64,000 nt of DNA. Origin: Candidatus Limimonas egerieequi (GTDB lineage: Bacteria > Bacillota > Clostridia > Oscillospirales > Acutalibacteraceae). The notes beneath the pieces were generated by a model that was not told where the DNA came from, searched no databases, and saw nothing but the letters and a program-made list of their open reading frames with translations. The stretch lies in assembly GCA_018064455.1 (NCBI GenBank), contig JAGHVH010000010.1:62001-126000 (forward strand). The letters run 5' to 3'. Below are positions 9,390-19,878 of this stretch, one piece after another. The stretch's first letter is position 1; each line of letters opens with the position of its first letter. Position numbers and translations under genes: made by a program.

Positions 9390-11744
9390 ATGGAAAGAAT
9401 ACTTTTAAATGACAACTGGGTTTTCTATCGTGAGGATAGCCCAGAAAACAAAGAAACAGTAAGGCTGCCACATGCCAATGTGACGACACCATTTAACTAT
9501 TTTGATGATGCTGATTATCAGTTTGTCAGCGTCTATGAAAACACTTTCACAAAAACAAAAGAACAAGAGGATAAACTCTTGTTCCTAACTTTTGAGGGTG
9601 CTGCGCATAGGGCAGAGGTATATGTAAATGGCACTCTTGTCACAACTCATCAAAATGGTTATACTGCGTTCTCTTGTGAGGTTTCAAAGTATTCAAAATT
9701 AGGCAAGAATGATATCAAGGTTGTCCTTGATTCGCGTGAGAGCCTAAACGTTCCACCATTCGGTCATGTGATTGATTATATGACATATGGTGGCCTTTAT
9801 CGTGAGGCTTATATTGACGTCAAGGACAAGAACTATATTGATGACGTCTTTGTAAAGACGATTTCTGCCACAGGCGACAAAAAGGTTCTGGAGTTTGAAT
9901 TCGACATTAAGGGAGAACTCAAAGACAGCACAATTGAGGTTACGGTCTTGGATGGCAGAAAAGTGGTCGCAAAGACGGATAAGACAGGTGCGCTTAAGCA
10001 CATGTCACTTCGCCTTGAGTCATTTAATCTCAAGGTGTGGGATATTGACTCACCAAAGATGTACACTGCCAAAGCGACACTTAAAACACCAACAACCACA
10101 GACACATATGAAACTCGCTTTGGTGTAAGGGAAGCAGTTTTCAAAAGAGATGGCTTCTATCTTAATGGCAAAAAGATAAAAATACGTGGCCTTAATCGCC
10201 ACCAATCCTATCCTTACGTTGGTTATGCAATGCCACAATCAATGCAAGAGGAGGATGCCAAGGTTCTTAAATATGAGCTTGGCCTCAATGCAGTTCGTAC
10301 TAGCCACTATCCACAGTCTAAGTATTTTCTTGATGCCTGTGATGACCTTGGATTCCTTGTATTTACTGAGTCACCAGGTTGGCAGTACATAGGAAACAAG
10401 GAGTGGAAAGAGCAACATCTCAAAAATGTTGAAGAGATGGTGCGTCAGTATCGAAATCATCCAAGTATCATCCTTTGGGGTGTTCGTGTAAACGAGAGCC
10501 AGGATGATGAGTGGCTCTATACTAGGGCTAATGAAATTGCACACAGACTTGATAGCACGAGACAGACATCAGGTGTTAGATACCTTCAGATGAGTCAGAT
10601 GCTTGAGGATGTCTATGCATTTAATGATTTCTCACATACAGGAAACAATGGTGGACTTCAGCCAAAGGCTATCGTCACACCAAAGTTTACAAAACCATAT
10701 TTAGTTTCTGAATATAACGGTCATATGTATCCAACCAAAGCCTATGATGATGAGATTCACAGGCTTTCACATGCGCTGAGGCACACAAGAGTTCTCAGCG
10801 ACATGTATGCCGAAAGCAATGGTATATCCGGTTGCTTTGGTTGGTGTATGGCTGACTATAATACACACAAGGATTTTGGTAGTGGAGACCGTATCTGCTA
10901 TCACGGTGTCCTTGATATGTTCCGTAATCCAAAGCTTGCGGCATCAGTCTATGAGAGCCAGAGTGATGACCATCCGGTCCTCACTGTATCAAGCTCGATG
11001 GACATCGGCGAGCATCCAGCCGGAAGTCTTGGCGACGTCTATGTTTTCACAAACGCTGACTCTGTCAGCCTTTACAAAAACGACGTCTTTATCCGCAACT
11101 TCCGCCCAGACACCGCCGATTTCCCAAATCTTCCTCATCCACCAATCAAGATTGATGACCTTATTGGTTGTCTTCTTGAAAAGAATGAGGGTATCTCTAA
11201 AAAGTCCTCAGATGCCATCAAGAAGGGCGTTCATGGCTATATGACTGACAGTTATAAGGGCGTGTTAAAGCCTGATATCATTGCTGGTATGGGCCTTGCG
11301 ATGGTGCGCGATAGGATTGGAATCAAAAAAGGAATAGACATTGCATACAAGTATGTAATGGGATGGGGCAGTGATGTCACAATCTATCGCTTTGATGCAA
11401 TCAAAAACAACAAGGTTGTAAAGAGCGTAACAATGGCTCCTGCAAACAAGGTGAACCTTGTTGTAACTCCAAACAAAACAACATTAAAAGAGAACACAAC
11501 ATACGATGTTGCCAAAGTTCAAATCAAAGCAGTAAGTGAGTACCAAAACATCCTTACATACTACGATGAACCAGTGACACTTAAGGCGGAAGGCCCAATT
11601 GAAATCATTGGACCAAAGCTTTTAAGCCTTAGGGGCGGTCAAACTGCAACATATGTTAAAACAACAGGAAAAACTGGCGCTGCAAAACTGATTATTGAAT
11701 CAGAGCGCAGCCCGGCAATTACAATAAATTTCAAGGTGAACTAA
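9390..11744 (+). CDS. glycoside hydrolase family 2 (beta-galactosidase-like)
   Basis: KIRGLNRHQSYPYVGYAMP..LGLNAVRTSHYPQSKYFLDACDDLGFLVF..NHPSIILWGVRVNES. Confidence 0.85.
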   Translation: MERILLNDNWVFYREDSPENKETVRLPHANVTTPFNYFDDADYQFVSVYENTFTKTKEQEDKLLFLTFEGAAHRAEVYVNGTLVTTHQNGYTAFSCEVSKYSKLGKNDIKVVLDSRESLNVPPFGHVIDYMTYGGLYREAYIDVKDKNYIDDVFVKTISATGDKKVLEFEFDIKGELKDSTIEVTVLDGRKVVAKTDKTGALKHMSLRLESFNLKVWDIDSPKMYTAKATLKTPTTTDTYETRFGVREAVFKRDGFYLNGKKIKIRGLNRHQSYPYVGYAMPQSMQEEDAKVLKYELGLNAVRTSHYPQSKYFLDACDDLGFLVFTESPGWQYIGNKEWKEQHLKNVEEMVRQYRNHPSIILWGVRVNESQDDEWLYTRANEIAHRLDSTRQTSGVRYLQMSQMLEDVYAFNDFSHTGNNGGLQPKAIVTPKFTKPYLVSEYNGHMYPTKAYDDEIHRLSHALRHTRVLSDMYAESNGISGCFGWCMADYNTHKDFGSGDRICYHGVLDMFRNPKLAASVYESQSDDHPVLTVSSSMDIGEHPAGSLGDVYVFTNADSVSLYKNDVFIRNFRPDTADFPNLPHPPIKIDDLIGCLLEKNEGISKKSSDAIKKGVHGYMTDSYKGVLKPDIIAGMGLAMVRDRIGIKKGIDIAYKYVMGWGSDVTIYRFDAIKNNKVVKSVTMAPANKVNLVVTPNKTTLKENTTYDVAKVQIKAVSEYQNILTYYDEPVTLKAEGPIEIIGPKLLSLRGGQTATYVKTTGKTGAAKLIIESERSPAITINFKVN

Positions 11745-12830
11745 GTGAGTAAAGAATTAGTACTGAAAGCATTCGAAAAGGTGTATGGTGATAGTAAAAA
11801 CGTAAGTGTTTACTTCGCTCCAGGCAGAGTGAATTTAATAGGTGAACACATAGACTACAATGGTGGTCTTGTTCTCCCATGCGCACTCACAATTGGTACT
11901 TATGCAGCTGTCCGTAAAAGAGAGGACAACAGTATTAATTTTTACTCAGAAAACTTTCCAAATAACCACGATTTTGAGAAGTATCCACGTGCTGTCATCA
12001 AATCACTTGAATTAACTCCAAACCAAGGTTTTGATGTCGCATATTATGGTGACATTCCTAATCAAAGTGGTCTCTCGTCATCAGCCTCAATCGAAGTAGT
12101 TACAGCATTTTTCTTAAATGATTTATACGACTTAAACCTTGACAACATCACAATTGCCAAGCTCTGCCAGAGGGCGGAAAATGAATTTGTTGGTGTCAAC
12201 TGTGGCATCATGGATCAGTTTGCAATTGCAATGGGTAAAAAGGATAATGCTATATATCTCAACACCGAGACACTTGATTACACTTACGTTCCAATCGACT
12301 TAAAAGATCACAAACTCATAATCGCAAACACTAATAAGAAACGCACCCTTGCTGATTCAAAATATAATGAAAGACGACAGGAGTGCGATGAGGCAGCCAA
12401 AATGCTTGGCGTAGATTACCTCTGCCAACTTGATAGGGTTCTACCTCTTGATGATGAAATTCTCCAAAAACGTGCAAAGCACGTAATAACAGAGAATAAG
12501 AGAACTAAGGATGCAACAATCTGGCTCAAAAACGGTGACCTTAAAGTTTTTGGAAAACTTATGAATGAGTCACATGATTCACTAAGAGATGACTATGAAG
12601 TAACAGGCGTTGAACTCGACACATTGGTCGATAGCGCACGTGCCCAATTAGGCGTCTTAGGCTCCCGTATGACTGGCGCTGGCTTTGGTGGCTGCACTGT
12701 TAGCATCGTTAAAGAAAATGCCATAGATACGTTCATAGAGAACGTAGGAAATGCCTATAAATCAAAAACTGGTCTCACCGCAGATTTCTATGTTGTAGAA
12801 ATAGGAGATGGACCAGTAAAACTACAATAA
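11745..12830 (+). CDS. galK: galactokinase
   Basis: APGRVNLIGEHIDYNGG; GLSSSASIEV; GAGFGGC. Confidence 0.92.
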   Translation: MSKELVLKAFEKVYGDSKNVSVYFAPGRVNLIGEHIDYNGGLVLPCALTIGTYAAVRKREDNSINFYSENFPNNHDFEKYPRAVIKSLELTPNQGFDVAYYGDIPNQSGLSSSASIEVVTAFFLNDLYDLNLDNITIAKLCQRAENEFVGVNCGIMDQFAIAMGKKDNAIYLNTETLDYTYVPIDLKDHKLIIANTNKKRTLADSKYNERRQECDEAAKMLGVDYLCQLDRVLPLDDEILQKRAKHVITENKRTKDATIWLKNGDLKVFGKLMNESHDSLRDDYEVTGVELDTLVDSARAQLGVLGSRMTGAGFGGCTVSIVKENAIDTFIENVGNAYKSKTGLTADFYVVEIGDGPVKLQ

Positions 12831-12893
12831 TTCCCTTGACATTTAAATACCATAAATATATAATATCCAAGTGGCCAAAGGGTCATTTTGTGT

Positions 12894-12970
12894 GGACCAT
12901 TAGCTCAGTTGGTTAGAGCAACCGGCTCATAACCGGTTGGTCCGGGGTTCGAGTCCCTGATGGTCCACCA
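12894..12970 (+). tRNA. tRNA with CAT anticodon (Met, or Ile2 if modified)
   Basis: GGACCAT/ATGGTCC acceptor, CTCATAA anticodon loop, T-arm GGTTCGAGTCC, encoded ACCA. Confidence 0.93.
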
Positions 12971-12986
12971 AATAAAATAAACATAT

Positions 12987-13062
12987 AGGGGTATAGCTCA
13001 GTTGGTAGAGCAGCGGTCTCCAAAACCGCGTGCCGAGGGTTCGAGTCCTTCTGCCCCTGCCA
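12987..13062 (+). tRNA. tRNA-Trp (CCA)
   Basis: AGGGGTA/TGCCCCT acceptor, CTCCAAA anticodon loop, GCCA 3' end. Confidence 0.93.
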
Positions 13063-13193
13063 AAGTAAGAGGAACAGTGAAAACTGTTCCTCTTTTTTAT
13101 TCAAATTGTATAAATTTCGCAAAGAAAATTCTAATTGAAAAAATCACAATATCTTGTATAATAAAAAACAATAAACATCAAGGAGTTGATATT

Positions 13194-13889
13194 GTGTTTA
13201 GATATGTTCATGCACCAACAGTAGGTATAGGTGTAGAGGAAGCTATCAAAGTTTTAAATGAATATGGTGTAATGGAAGAGCGTGAAAATCAGGACTGGAA
13301 AGATACAACAAAAGAGATTCAGCTCTGTCTTGATATAGATGATCCAACAGCGGAACCAGCAATTTCACGTTGCATTATGGGTGACCTTCGCGCACTCGCA
13401 AGCTATGACCACGAGATCCTTGATGGTACAGCGGACGATAGAGGATGGAAGTACACATACCATCAGCTTTACAGTCGTTTCTATGACCAGTGCCGTGATG
13501 AACTCAAGAGAAACATCCACACACGTCGTGCTTGTATCGCTCTTGGTCAGGGTGACATCAACTTCTCTGAGGATCCACCTTGCCTTCAGATGCTTATGTT
13601 TAACTATGTACAGGGCAAACTTGAGATGACAATCGTCTTCCGCTCAAATGACGGTGTTAAGGCGTTCCCAATGAACATCCACGCTATTTCTCTTATCCAA
13701 CAGAGGATGGCAAAGGACCTTGATGTTCCAGTAGGACCTCTTCATTACATAGCAAATAATTTCCATTGCTACAGCCGTGACTATGATGTTATCAAGGCTT
13801 ATGTTCACACATTTGAGACAGCGAACGAAAAGCGTCGTTTCTTCTCAATGGATCAGGTAATGGAATACTACAACGGTGAGAAAGAATAA
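13194..13889 (+). CDS. thymidylate synthase-superfamily-like protein (divergent)
   Basis: EDPPCLQMLMFNYVQGKLEMTIVFRSNDGVKAFPMNIHAISLI resembles TS PPCH..QF / RSxD..xG.PFN region; GTG start with AGGAG RBS. Confidence 0.55.
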   Translation: MFRYVHAPTVGIGVEEAIKVLNEYGVMEERENQDWKDTTKEIQLCLDIDDPTAEPAISRCIMGDLRALASYDHEILDGTADDRGWKYTYHQLYSRFYDQCRDELKRNIHTRRACIALGQGDINFSEDPPCLQMLMFNYVQGKLEMTIVFRSNDGVKAFPMNIHAISLIQQRMAKDLDVPVGPLHYIANNFHCYSRDYDVIKAYVHTFETANEKRRFFSMDQVMEYYNGEKE

Positions 13890-15280
13890 TGAATATTCGC
13901 AAGTATTTCGGTGATAAAGCGTTTTATAAATACGTTTTGGGCTTATCAGTTCCGATAATGATTCAAAACTTTATAACCAACTTTGTCAGCATGCTTGATA
14001 ACTTAATGGTAGGAAATCTTGGCACCGCTCAGATGAGCGGTGTCTCTGTTTCCAACCAGTTACTTTTTGTCTTCCAACTTACCGTGTTTGGACTGGTGTC
14101 CGGCGCGGGTATCTTTGGAGCTCAGTATGCTGGCAACAAGGATGTGCAGGGACTTCGCAATACGTTTAAGTTTAAAATTATTGCGAGTCTTATCTTCACA
14201 TTCTGTTTTTGTTGGGTGTATGCTGTTGCCAATGAGGCGCTCATAGGGCTCTACCTCAAGGGTGATGGCGATCCGACGCTCGCCGTCGAGACGGTCAAGA
14301 ACGCCAAAGCATATTTGATAATTATGCTTGTTGGCCTTTATCCAACTGCCGTCTCGCAGGCGTACGCAAGCTCGCTACGCGAGGTAGGCCAGACCAAGGT
14401 GCCTATGTATGCAAGCCTTGCTGCGGTTGTGTTCAACGTGGTGTTTGACTACATCCTAATCTATGGTAAATTTGGCGCACCAAGGCTTGAGGTCAGAGGC
14501 GCCGCTATTGCGACGGTACTCGCGAGGTTTTTAGAACTTGCGATCCTTATCATTTGGAGCAATAGGAACAAAGCAAAAGACCTGTATGCATTTATACAAG
14601 GTGCTTGGAAACCAAGCAAGATTCCACTTGAACTTGTCAAGAATATCATCATCAAGGGTACACCACTCATGCTTAACGAGGCCCTCTGGTCAGCAGGTAT
14701 TACAAGGCTTGCACAGTGCTACTCAATGCGTGATTTGAACGTTGTACCGGCAATGAGTATCTCTACTACTTATTTCAATCTCTTCTCGGTACTCTTCGTA
14801 TCAATGGGCGTTGCAATAGGTATTATCATAGGTCAAAAACTCGGTGCAAATGATACGGATGATATTATGCTTGTCACATGGCGACTGATATTGTTCTCGC
14901 TTATAATGAGCCTTATTTGTGCAATCCTTTTCATCTTGTGTTCACTGTTCATTCCAAACCTCTATGCGACAACAAGGGAAGTACGCCATATGGCGACAAT
15001 CTTTATGATAATTTCAGCATCTGGAATGCTTGGTGATTCGGTTTGCAACTCGACTTATTTCACAATACGTTCAGGTGGAAACACACTCATAACTTTCCTT
15101 ATGGATTCAGGCTTTGTATGGTGTGTTTGTGTTGCAACTGCGACTATACTTATCAACTTTACAACACTTTCTGTATATTTGATATATTTTATAATCCAGC
15201 TTTGTAATTACCTCAAAGCAGCAATAGGATTTACGCTTGTAAAAAAAGGTATCTGGATTAACAACATTATACAAGAATAA
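13889..15280 (+). CDS. MATE family efflux protein
   Basis: VPIMIQNFITNFVSMLDNLMVGNLGTAQMSGVSVSNQ; ~12 TM. Confidence 0.88.
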   Translation: MNIRKYFGDKAFYKYVLGLSVPIMIQNFITNFVSMLDNLMVGNLGTAQMSGVSVSNQLLFVFQLTVFGLVSGAGIFGAQYAGNKDVQGLRNTFKFKIIASLIFTFCFCWVYAVANEALIGLYLKGDGDPTLAVETVKNAKAYLIIMLVGLYPTAVSQAYASSLREVGQTKVPMYASLAAVVFNVVFDYILIYGKFGAPRLEVRGAAIATVLARFLELAILIIWSNRNKAKDLYAFIQGAWKPSKIPLELVKNIIIKGTPLMLNEALWSAGITRLAQCYSMRDLNVVPAMSISTTYFNLFSVLFVSMGVAIGIIIGQKLGANDTDDIMLVTWRLILFSLIMSLICAILFILCSLFIPNLYATTREVRHMATIFMIISASGMLGDSVCNSTYFTIRSGGNTLITFLMDSGFVWCVCVATATILINFTTLSVYLIYFIIQLCNYLKAAIGFTLVKKGIWINNIIQE

Positions 15281-15328
15281 CGTTGAATTTTAGCGGCCTA
15301 CATGTTATTATATGTAGGTCGTAAATTT

Positions 15329-15404
15329 GCTGATATGGCACAGGAGGCAGCGCACTTCCTTGGTAAGGAAGAGGTCACCGGTTCGAATCCGGTTATCAGC
15401 TCCA
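15329..15404 (+). tRNA. tRNA-Thr (GGT)
   Basis: GCTGATA/TATCAGC acceptor, CTTCC-TTGGTAA-GGAAG anticodon arm, TCCA 3' end. Confidence 0.92.
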
Positions 15405-15470
15405 TAAAACCCTAGACAAATCACTTGTCTAGGGTTTTTGTTTGTTTTATAATAGGTATGGGTGATATAT

Positions 15471-15902
15471 ATGAATTTTAAATATGTAAGAATACAGGGC
15501 AAAGAGAGAGCTCCAAAGACAAATTATGCTAAGGGCATATTCTCTATGTGCTGGAGCTTAATCGGCCAGGATATTATGGATGAAGAGGACACAAGTCTTT
15601 ATTTGGAAATTGATAAGTGGTTCTCTGAAATTTTGCCATATCCACCAATTTGTAATTCAGAGGCAAAGGTTATCTGTTATTTCAAAACTGAGAATACAGA
15701 TATGATGATGAAACTCATCACACCTGCAATGTGGCTTCTTGAGAAATACAATCATCCTTACTATGTTGTATATACTAACTTCCCAGGCGAAATTGTTTAT
15801 GAGGATGAATTCCAAGTTGTTGTAAAAGTAGACGACAGTGTAATTATCGAAGAAAACTACCACCCAGGCATGCCTGAGGGTGCGCTTTTAGGAGAAGGAT
15901 AA
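15471..15902 (+). CDS. hypothetical protein
   Basis: ORF overlapping start of GH2 gene. Confidence 0.55.
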   Translation: MNFKYVRIQGKERAPKTNYAKGIFSMCWSLIGQDIMDEEDTSLYLEIDKWFSEILPYPPICNSEAKVICYFKTENTDMMMKLITPAMWLLEKYNHPYYVVYTNFPGEIVYEDEFQVVVKVDDSVIIEENYHPGMPEGALLGEG

Positions 15903-17617
15903 TGGGTAAACAGTTAGAGTCTAGATTTTTTAAAGACGTAACAAACAAGCCACTACAGGAATATCCAAGACCACAACTTAAAAGAGATAGTTATATGAAT
16001 TTGAACGGCCTTTGGCAGTACGCCATAAGGCCTATAGATGTCGAATTCGATGGCAAGTATGATGGAGACATCCTTGTACCGTTTTCGCCTGAAGCAATGC
16101 TTTCAGGCGTCAATAGAACGGTTACGCCGGATGATCTCCTTTACTATAATCTCGAATTCGAAGTAGAGGATAGTTTTATCAGCGACAAAACTATCCTTCA
16201 TTTTACGGCCGTGGACTATGCTTGTAATGTCATCCTAAATGGTCAAGGAGTAGGCTCCCATACGGGAGGCTTCTATCCATTTGACCTTGACATTACCGCT
16301 GCCGTACGGCCGGGCACCAACGTCCTCCAGGTTGAGGTCGCAGACCCATCAAACCAAGGCGTTGGCGCAAAGGGCAAACAAAATGAGAGTCCAAATACAA
16401 TCTGGTATACACCACAGTCAGGTATTTGGGGCACAGTATGGATGGAGTCAGTATCAGATGACTACATCAGTGATCTCAAAATTACGACAGATATCGACAA
16501 CGATACAGTAACAATTATTCCAACTACAACTGCCAAGGATTTCACCATTGAAATCTATGACAGTGGAAAACAGATAATTAAAACAAAAGAAACAACAATA
16601 AAACTCACAGACTATGAACTCTGGTCACCAGAGAATCCAAAGCTCTATGACGTAATTATCAAAACTAAAAATGACAAAGTAGAGTCATACTTTGGAATGC
16701 GTAAGTTTGGCATTGGTACGGATGAGAACAATATTAAAAGACTGTTCCTCAATAACAAGCCATACTTCCACAATGGTGTTTTGGATCAGGGATATTGGTC
16801 AGATGGTATGCTCACACCACCAACTGATGAAGCATTGCTCTATGATATCAAGATGCTCAAAGATATGGGCTTTAACATGATTAGAAAGCACATCAAGATT
16901 GAGCCACTTCGTTGGTACTATTACTGTGACAAGATTGGAATGCTCGTATGGCAGGATATGGTCAATGGTGGTAACGGCAGTTATAACCCATTCTGCATTG
17001 CTATAATTCCATTCTTTAACATCAACGTAAATGACACTAAGCACTACAAGTTCTTCGGCCGTGAAAGCTTAGACGGTAGGGCAGAGTATGAGCGTGATCT
17101 TGAACGCACAATAAACCTTCTTAAGAATCAAACATCCATTGCAATGTGGGTCCCATTCAATGAGGGATGGGGACAGTTCGATTCCAAGAGGATTACAAAT
17201 AAAATCAAAGAGATGGACCCAACAAGAACGGTAGATTCATCATCTGGTTGGCACGACAACGGAAATGACTTTGTTTCAAAGCACATCTATTTCTACCCAA
17301 TCTATGTACCACGTGATGAGCGTTGCTATCTTCTTTCTGAGTTCGGTGGCTATTCCAAGCCAACACCTGGTCACATGTATACCAAAGCACTCTTTGGCTA
17401 TCACATGTACCCAACCAAAGGAATGCTTCAAAGAGCATACAAAAAGCTCTTTGAAAAGCGCATAATTGCTAACATCCCAAAGGGACTGTCAGCAACTGTT
17501 TACACTCAAGTCTCCGACATTGAGGGCGAGATTAACGGTCTCATTACATACGACCGCAAGGTCGAGAAATTCGACCGCGCTTTCCTCAAAGAAATAAATA
17601 GTCGTGTCCATTTTTGA
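15902..17617 (+). CDS. glycoside hydrolase family 2 protein
   Basis: YMNLNGLWQYAI; LKDMGFNMIRKHIKIEPLRWYYYCDKIGMLVWQDM; WVPFNEGWGQ. Confidence 0.85.
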   Translation: MGKQLESRFFKDVTNKPLQEYPRPQLKRDSYMNLNGLWQYAIRPIDVEFDGKYDGDILVPFSPEAMLSGVNRTVTPDDLLYYNLEFEVEDSFISDKTILHFTAVDYACNVILNGQGVGSHTGGFYPFDLDITAAVRPGTNVLQVEVADPSNQGVGAKGKQNESPNTIWYTPQSGIWGTVWMESVSDDYISDLKITTDIDNDTVTIIPTTTAKDFTIEIYDSGKQIIKTKETTIKLTDYELWSPENPKLYDVIIKTKNDKVESYFGMRKFGIGTDENNIKRLFLNNKPYFHNGVLDQGYWSDGMLTPPTDEALLYDIKMLKDMGFNMIRKHIKIEPLRWYYYCDKIGMLVWQDMVNGGNGSYNPFCIAIIPFFNINVNDTKHYKFFGRESLDGRAEYERDLERTINLLKNQTSIAMWVPFNEGWGQFDSKRITNKIKEMDPTRTVDSSSGWHDNGNDFVSKHIYFYPIYVPRDERCYLLSEFGGYSKPTPGHMYTKALFGYHMYPTKGMLQRAYKKLFEKRIIANIPKGLSATVYTQVSDIEGEINGLITYDRKVEKFDRAFLKEINSRVHF

Positions 17618-17660
17618 CACTCATTCGTATAAAAGAATAAAACCTTTAAGGAGGAACAAT

Positions 17661-18302
17661 ATGAAAAAGTTAGTTTCTATTCTTATCGCAATGATTATCA
17701 TTGCAACAATCGCAATTATCCCAGCGTCCGCAAAATTAGCTGATGGTATCGTAGACGAGAACGGTAAAGCCATCATTACTCTTGATAATACTAAAATCAA
17801 GTTTGTTGCTGGTGGCAACAAGGATCTCGAAGGCTGCAAAGTTGTAATTGAAACTATTTACAGAGATGAAAACCCGGCAGCATATGATAAAATTCAAAAT
17901 ACACTTGATGAACACATCGGAAAAGCTTTGTATTTCATTAAAATTGGCGTTTATACAGAAGATGGTCGTGAATTACAACTTAAAGAACCATTCTCAATTG
18001 AAATCCCACTCGAAGAAGACGTTGATTATGTAAGTTCAGAAGCTGACGTTGTAATTCCATGTGAAAAATTCACAAATGAAGAAGACGTTCAATGTGTACG
18101 ACTTGGCCTTAGAGACACTGCACCAATCGCAGTTGTAAGTAATGTAGAGCCAATGGAAAAGCCAGATGTTGCTGGCACAGCAATTAACAAGGCACCAACT
18201 AATACATGGCTCTATGTTGCAATTGCAGAGCTTGTTGTAATTATCGCTCTTGTAGTAGCATTTGTCGTTAAGACACGTAAACCAGAAACCAAGGCAGAAT
18301 AA
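17661..18302 (+). CDS. secreted, C-terminally membrane-anchored protein
   Basis: signal peptide MKKLVSILIAMIIIATIAIIPASA; C-terminal TM + KTRKPETK; GGAGG RBS. Confidence 0.7.
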   Translation: MKKLVSILIAMIIIATIAIIPASAKLADGIVDENGKAIITLDNTKIKFVAGGNKDLEGCKVVIETIYRDENPAAYDKIQNTLDEHIGKALYFIKIGVYTEDGRELQLKEPFSIEIPLEEDVDYVSSEADVVIPCEKFTNEEDVQCVRLGLRDTAPIAVVSNVEPMEKPDVAGTAINKAPTNTWLYVAIAELVVIIALVVAFVVKTRKPETKAE

Positions 18303-18319
18303 CCAGGGAAGGTGTTTTA

Positions 18320-19438
18320 ATGAAAAGAATCCTATGCGTACTCATCGCCATCCTAATGATGCTGTCACTTACAGTTCCAGCATTTGCAGCAGATGAAGTT
18401 AAAGCAATTTCTACTAGTGAAGATTTAGTTAAATTGTTGATATTAGGTGGTAAAGGTAAAATAGAAAATGATATACGTATATCAACCAGAGAAATTCTTG
18501 AATTAATTAAGAGAACAGAGGAAGAAATTAATCCAAAAGCTGAAATCGACTTAAATGGAAATACTCTAATAATTGAAGCATTGGAAGAACCTTTAACTCT
18601 TGAAAATGTCGTATGGAGTTTTAAGAATGGTACTTTGGAAACTCGAGAAGATTTTTATCATAAAAATAACGTTAAATTTAGTGATGCCATATTAACACTT
18701 GATAAAGTACAATCACCATCTTTAAATATCTTTTCAGATGATTCCAATATAACCTTGTTTTTGACAAATGGATCATTTGTTACTGCTACCAGTAATAAAC
18801 CATTTAGTTTTTGTTACCATACTTCTCTTTGCTATCTTGCTAGAAATGATAAAAGTAAAGATATGCTTATTGATTTAGATGGTGGAATAATTAATCTTGC
18901 AAGTTTTATAAATGTAACTTTTAAAGATGGTTATGTAGATCTCGACTCAGTTATTCCACAAAAAAGTAAGACAAAGTTTTTGGGTTGGAATGACTGTAGA
19001 GCAGAATGGACTACAGAATTTACAATTACATTTGATCCAGGCCAAGGCACTTGTGATACTCAAACGCTTAAAACGCTTGATAATAGCAAACTAGAGCGAC
19101 TCCCAATTGCTTCAAAGGATGGATATTGCTTTGTTGGTTGGTTTGAAGAAGGTAGTAACCAAAAAGTGACTGTAGATACTGTTTTTGAAAAGGATACTAC
19201 ACTTCATGCAAAACTTATTGCAAAGGAAGAACAGATTAAAAATATTGAAAAGCCAATGAAAGACCTTGGCTTTAACGAGGTAGATGTTCAAAAGGTAATT
19301 TCATTGTTCTCTTCCAACAAGGTTGCAGGTTCCGCTATCGTATCTGAACCTGTTTGGGGTGTTGTAATAGCAGCACTTGTTGTTGGTGCATTTGCTGGCG
19401 GAACAGCGTTTGGTAGTAAAAGAAATAAGAAAGATTAA
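18320..19438 (+). CDS. secreted surface protein with InlB B-repeat-like module
   Basis: signal peptide; FTITFDPGQGTCDTQ..GYCFVGWFEEG..TLHAKL; C-terminal TM with GSKRNKKD. Confidence 0.7.
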   Translation: MKRILCVLIAILMMLSLTVPAFAADEVKAISTSEDLVKLLILGGKGKIENDIRISTREILELIKRTEEEINPKAEIDLNGNTLIIEALEEPLTLENVVWSFKNGTLETREDFYHKNNVKFSDAILTLDKVQSPSLNIFSDDSNITLFLTNGSFVTATSNKPFSFCYHTSLCYLARNDKSKDMLIDLDGGIINLASFINVTFKDGYVDLDSVIPQKSKTKFLGWNDCRAEWTTEFTITFDPGQGTCDTQTLKTLDNSKLERLPIASKDGYCFVGWFEEGSNQKVTVDTVFEKDTTLHAKLIAKEEQIKNIEKPMKDLGFNEVDVQKVISLFSSNKVAGSAIVSEPVWGVVIAALVVGAFAGGTAFGSKRNKKD

Positions 19439-19443
19439 GAGTA

Positions 19444-19878
19444 ATGTATAAGATTTTATTTGTTTGTCACGGCAATATCTGTAGGTCGCCGTGTGCTGAG
19501 TTTGTAATGAAGGAGCTCGTGCGACAGGCAAACAGACAGGACGAGTTCGAGATTGCCTCTGCTGCTACTAGCACAGAGGAGCTCGGAAACCCTGTATATC
19601 CGCCAATGCGAGAGCTCCTAAATAAAAAGGGCATAAGTACCGCTGGTAAATATGCCCGTCAGATGACCAAAGCGGATTATGATTACTACGACAGCATAAT
19701 CCTCATGGATCACTATAACCTTAGAAACATAATGTACATCATAGGAGAAGACACCGACCACAAGGTCCGTCTTCTCCTTGATAGGGATGTCTCTGACCCT
19801 TGGTATACAAGGGACTTTACCAAGGCGTACAACGACATCCTAGAAGGTTGCACAGCACTTTTGGAGGAAATTCTATGA
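19444..19878 (+). CDS. low-molecular-weight protein tyrosine phosphatase
   Basis: ILFVCHGNICRSPCAEFV (CX5R P-loop); DPWY. Confidence 0.9.
   Translation: MYKILFVCHGNICRSPCAEFVMKELVRQANRQDEFEIASAATSTEELGNPVYPPMRELLNKKGISTAGKYARQMTKADYDYYDSIILMDHYNLRNIMYIIGEDTDHKVRLLLDRDVSDPWYTRDFTKAYNDILEGCTALLEEIL

Noticed and set aside
12913-13122. 69-aa minus ORF across the tRNA genes
   Set aside because: Translation (QKDSNPRHAVLETAALPTELYPY, GPSGTRTPDQPVMSRLL) is the well-known antisense-tRNA artefact.
15308-15502. 64-aa minus ORF across tRNA-Thr
   Set aside because: GADNRIRTGDLFLTKEVRCLLCHIS is the same type of antisense-tRNA artefact.
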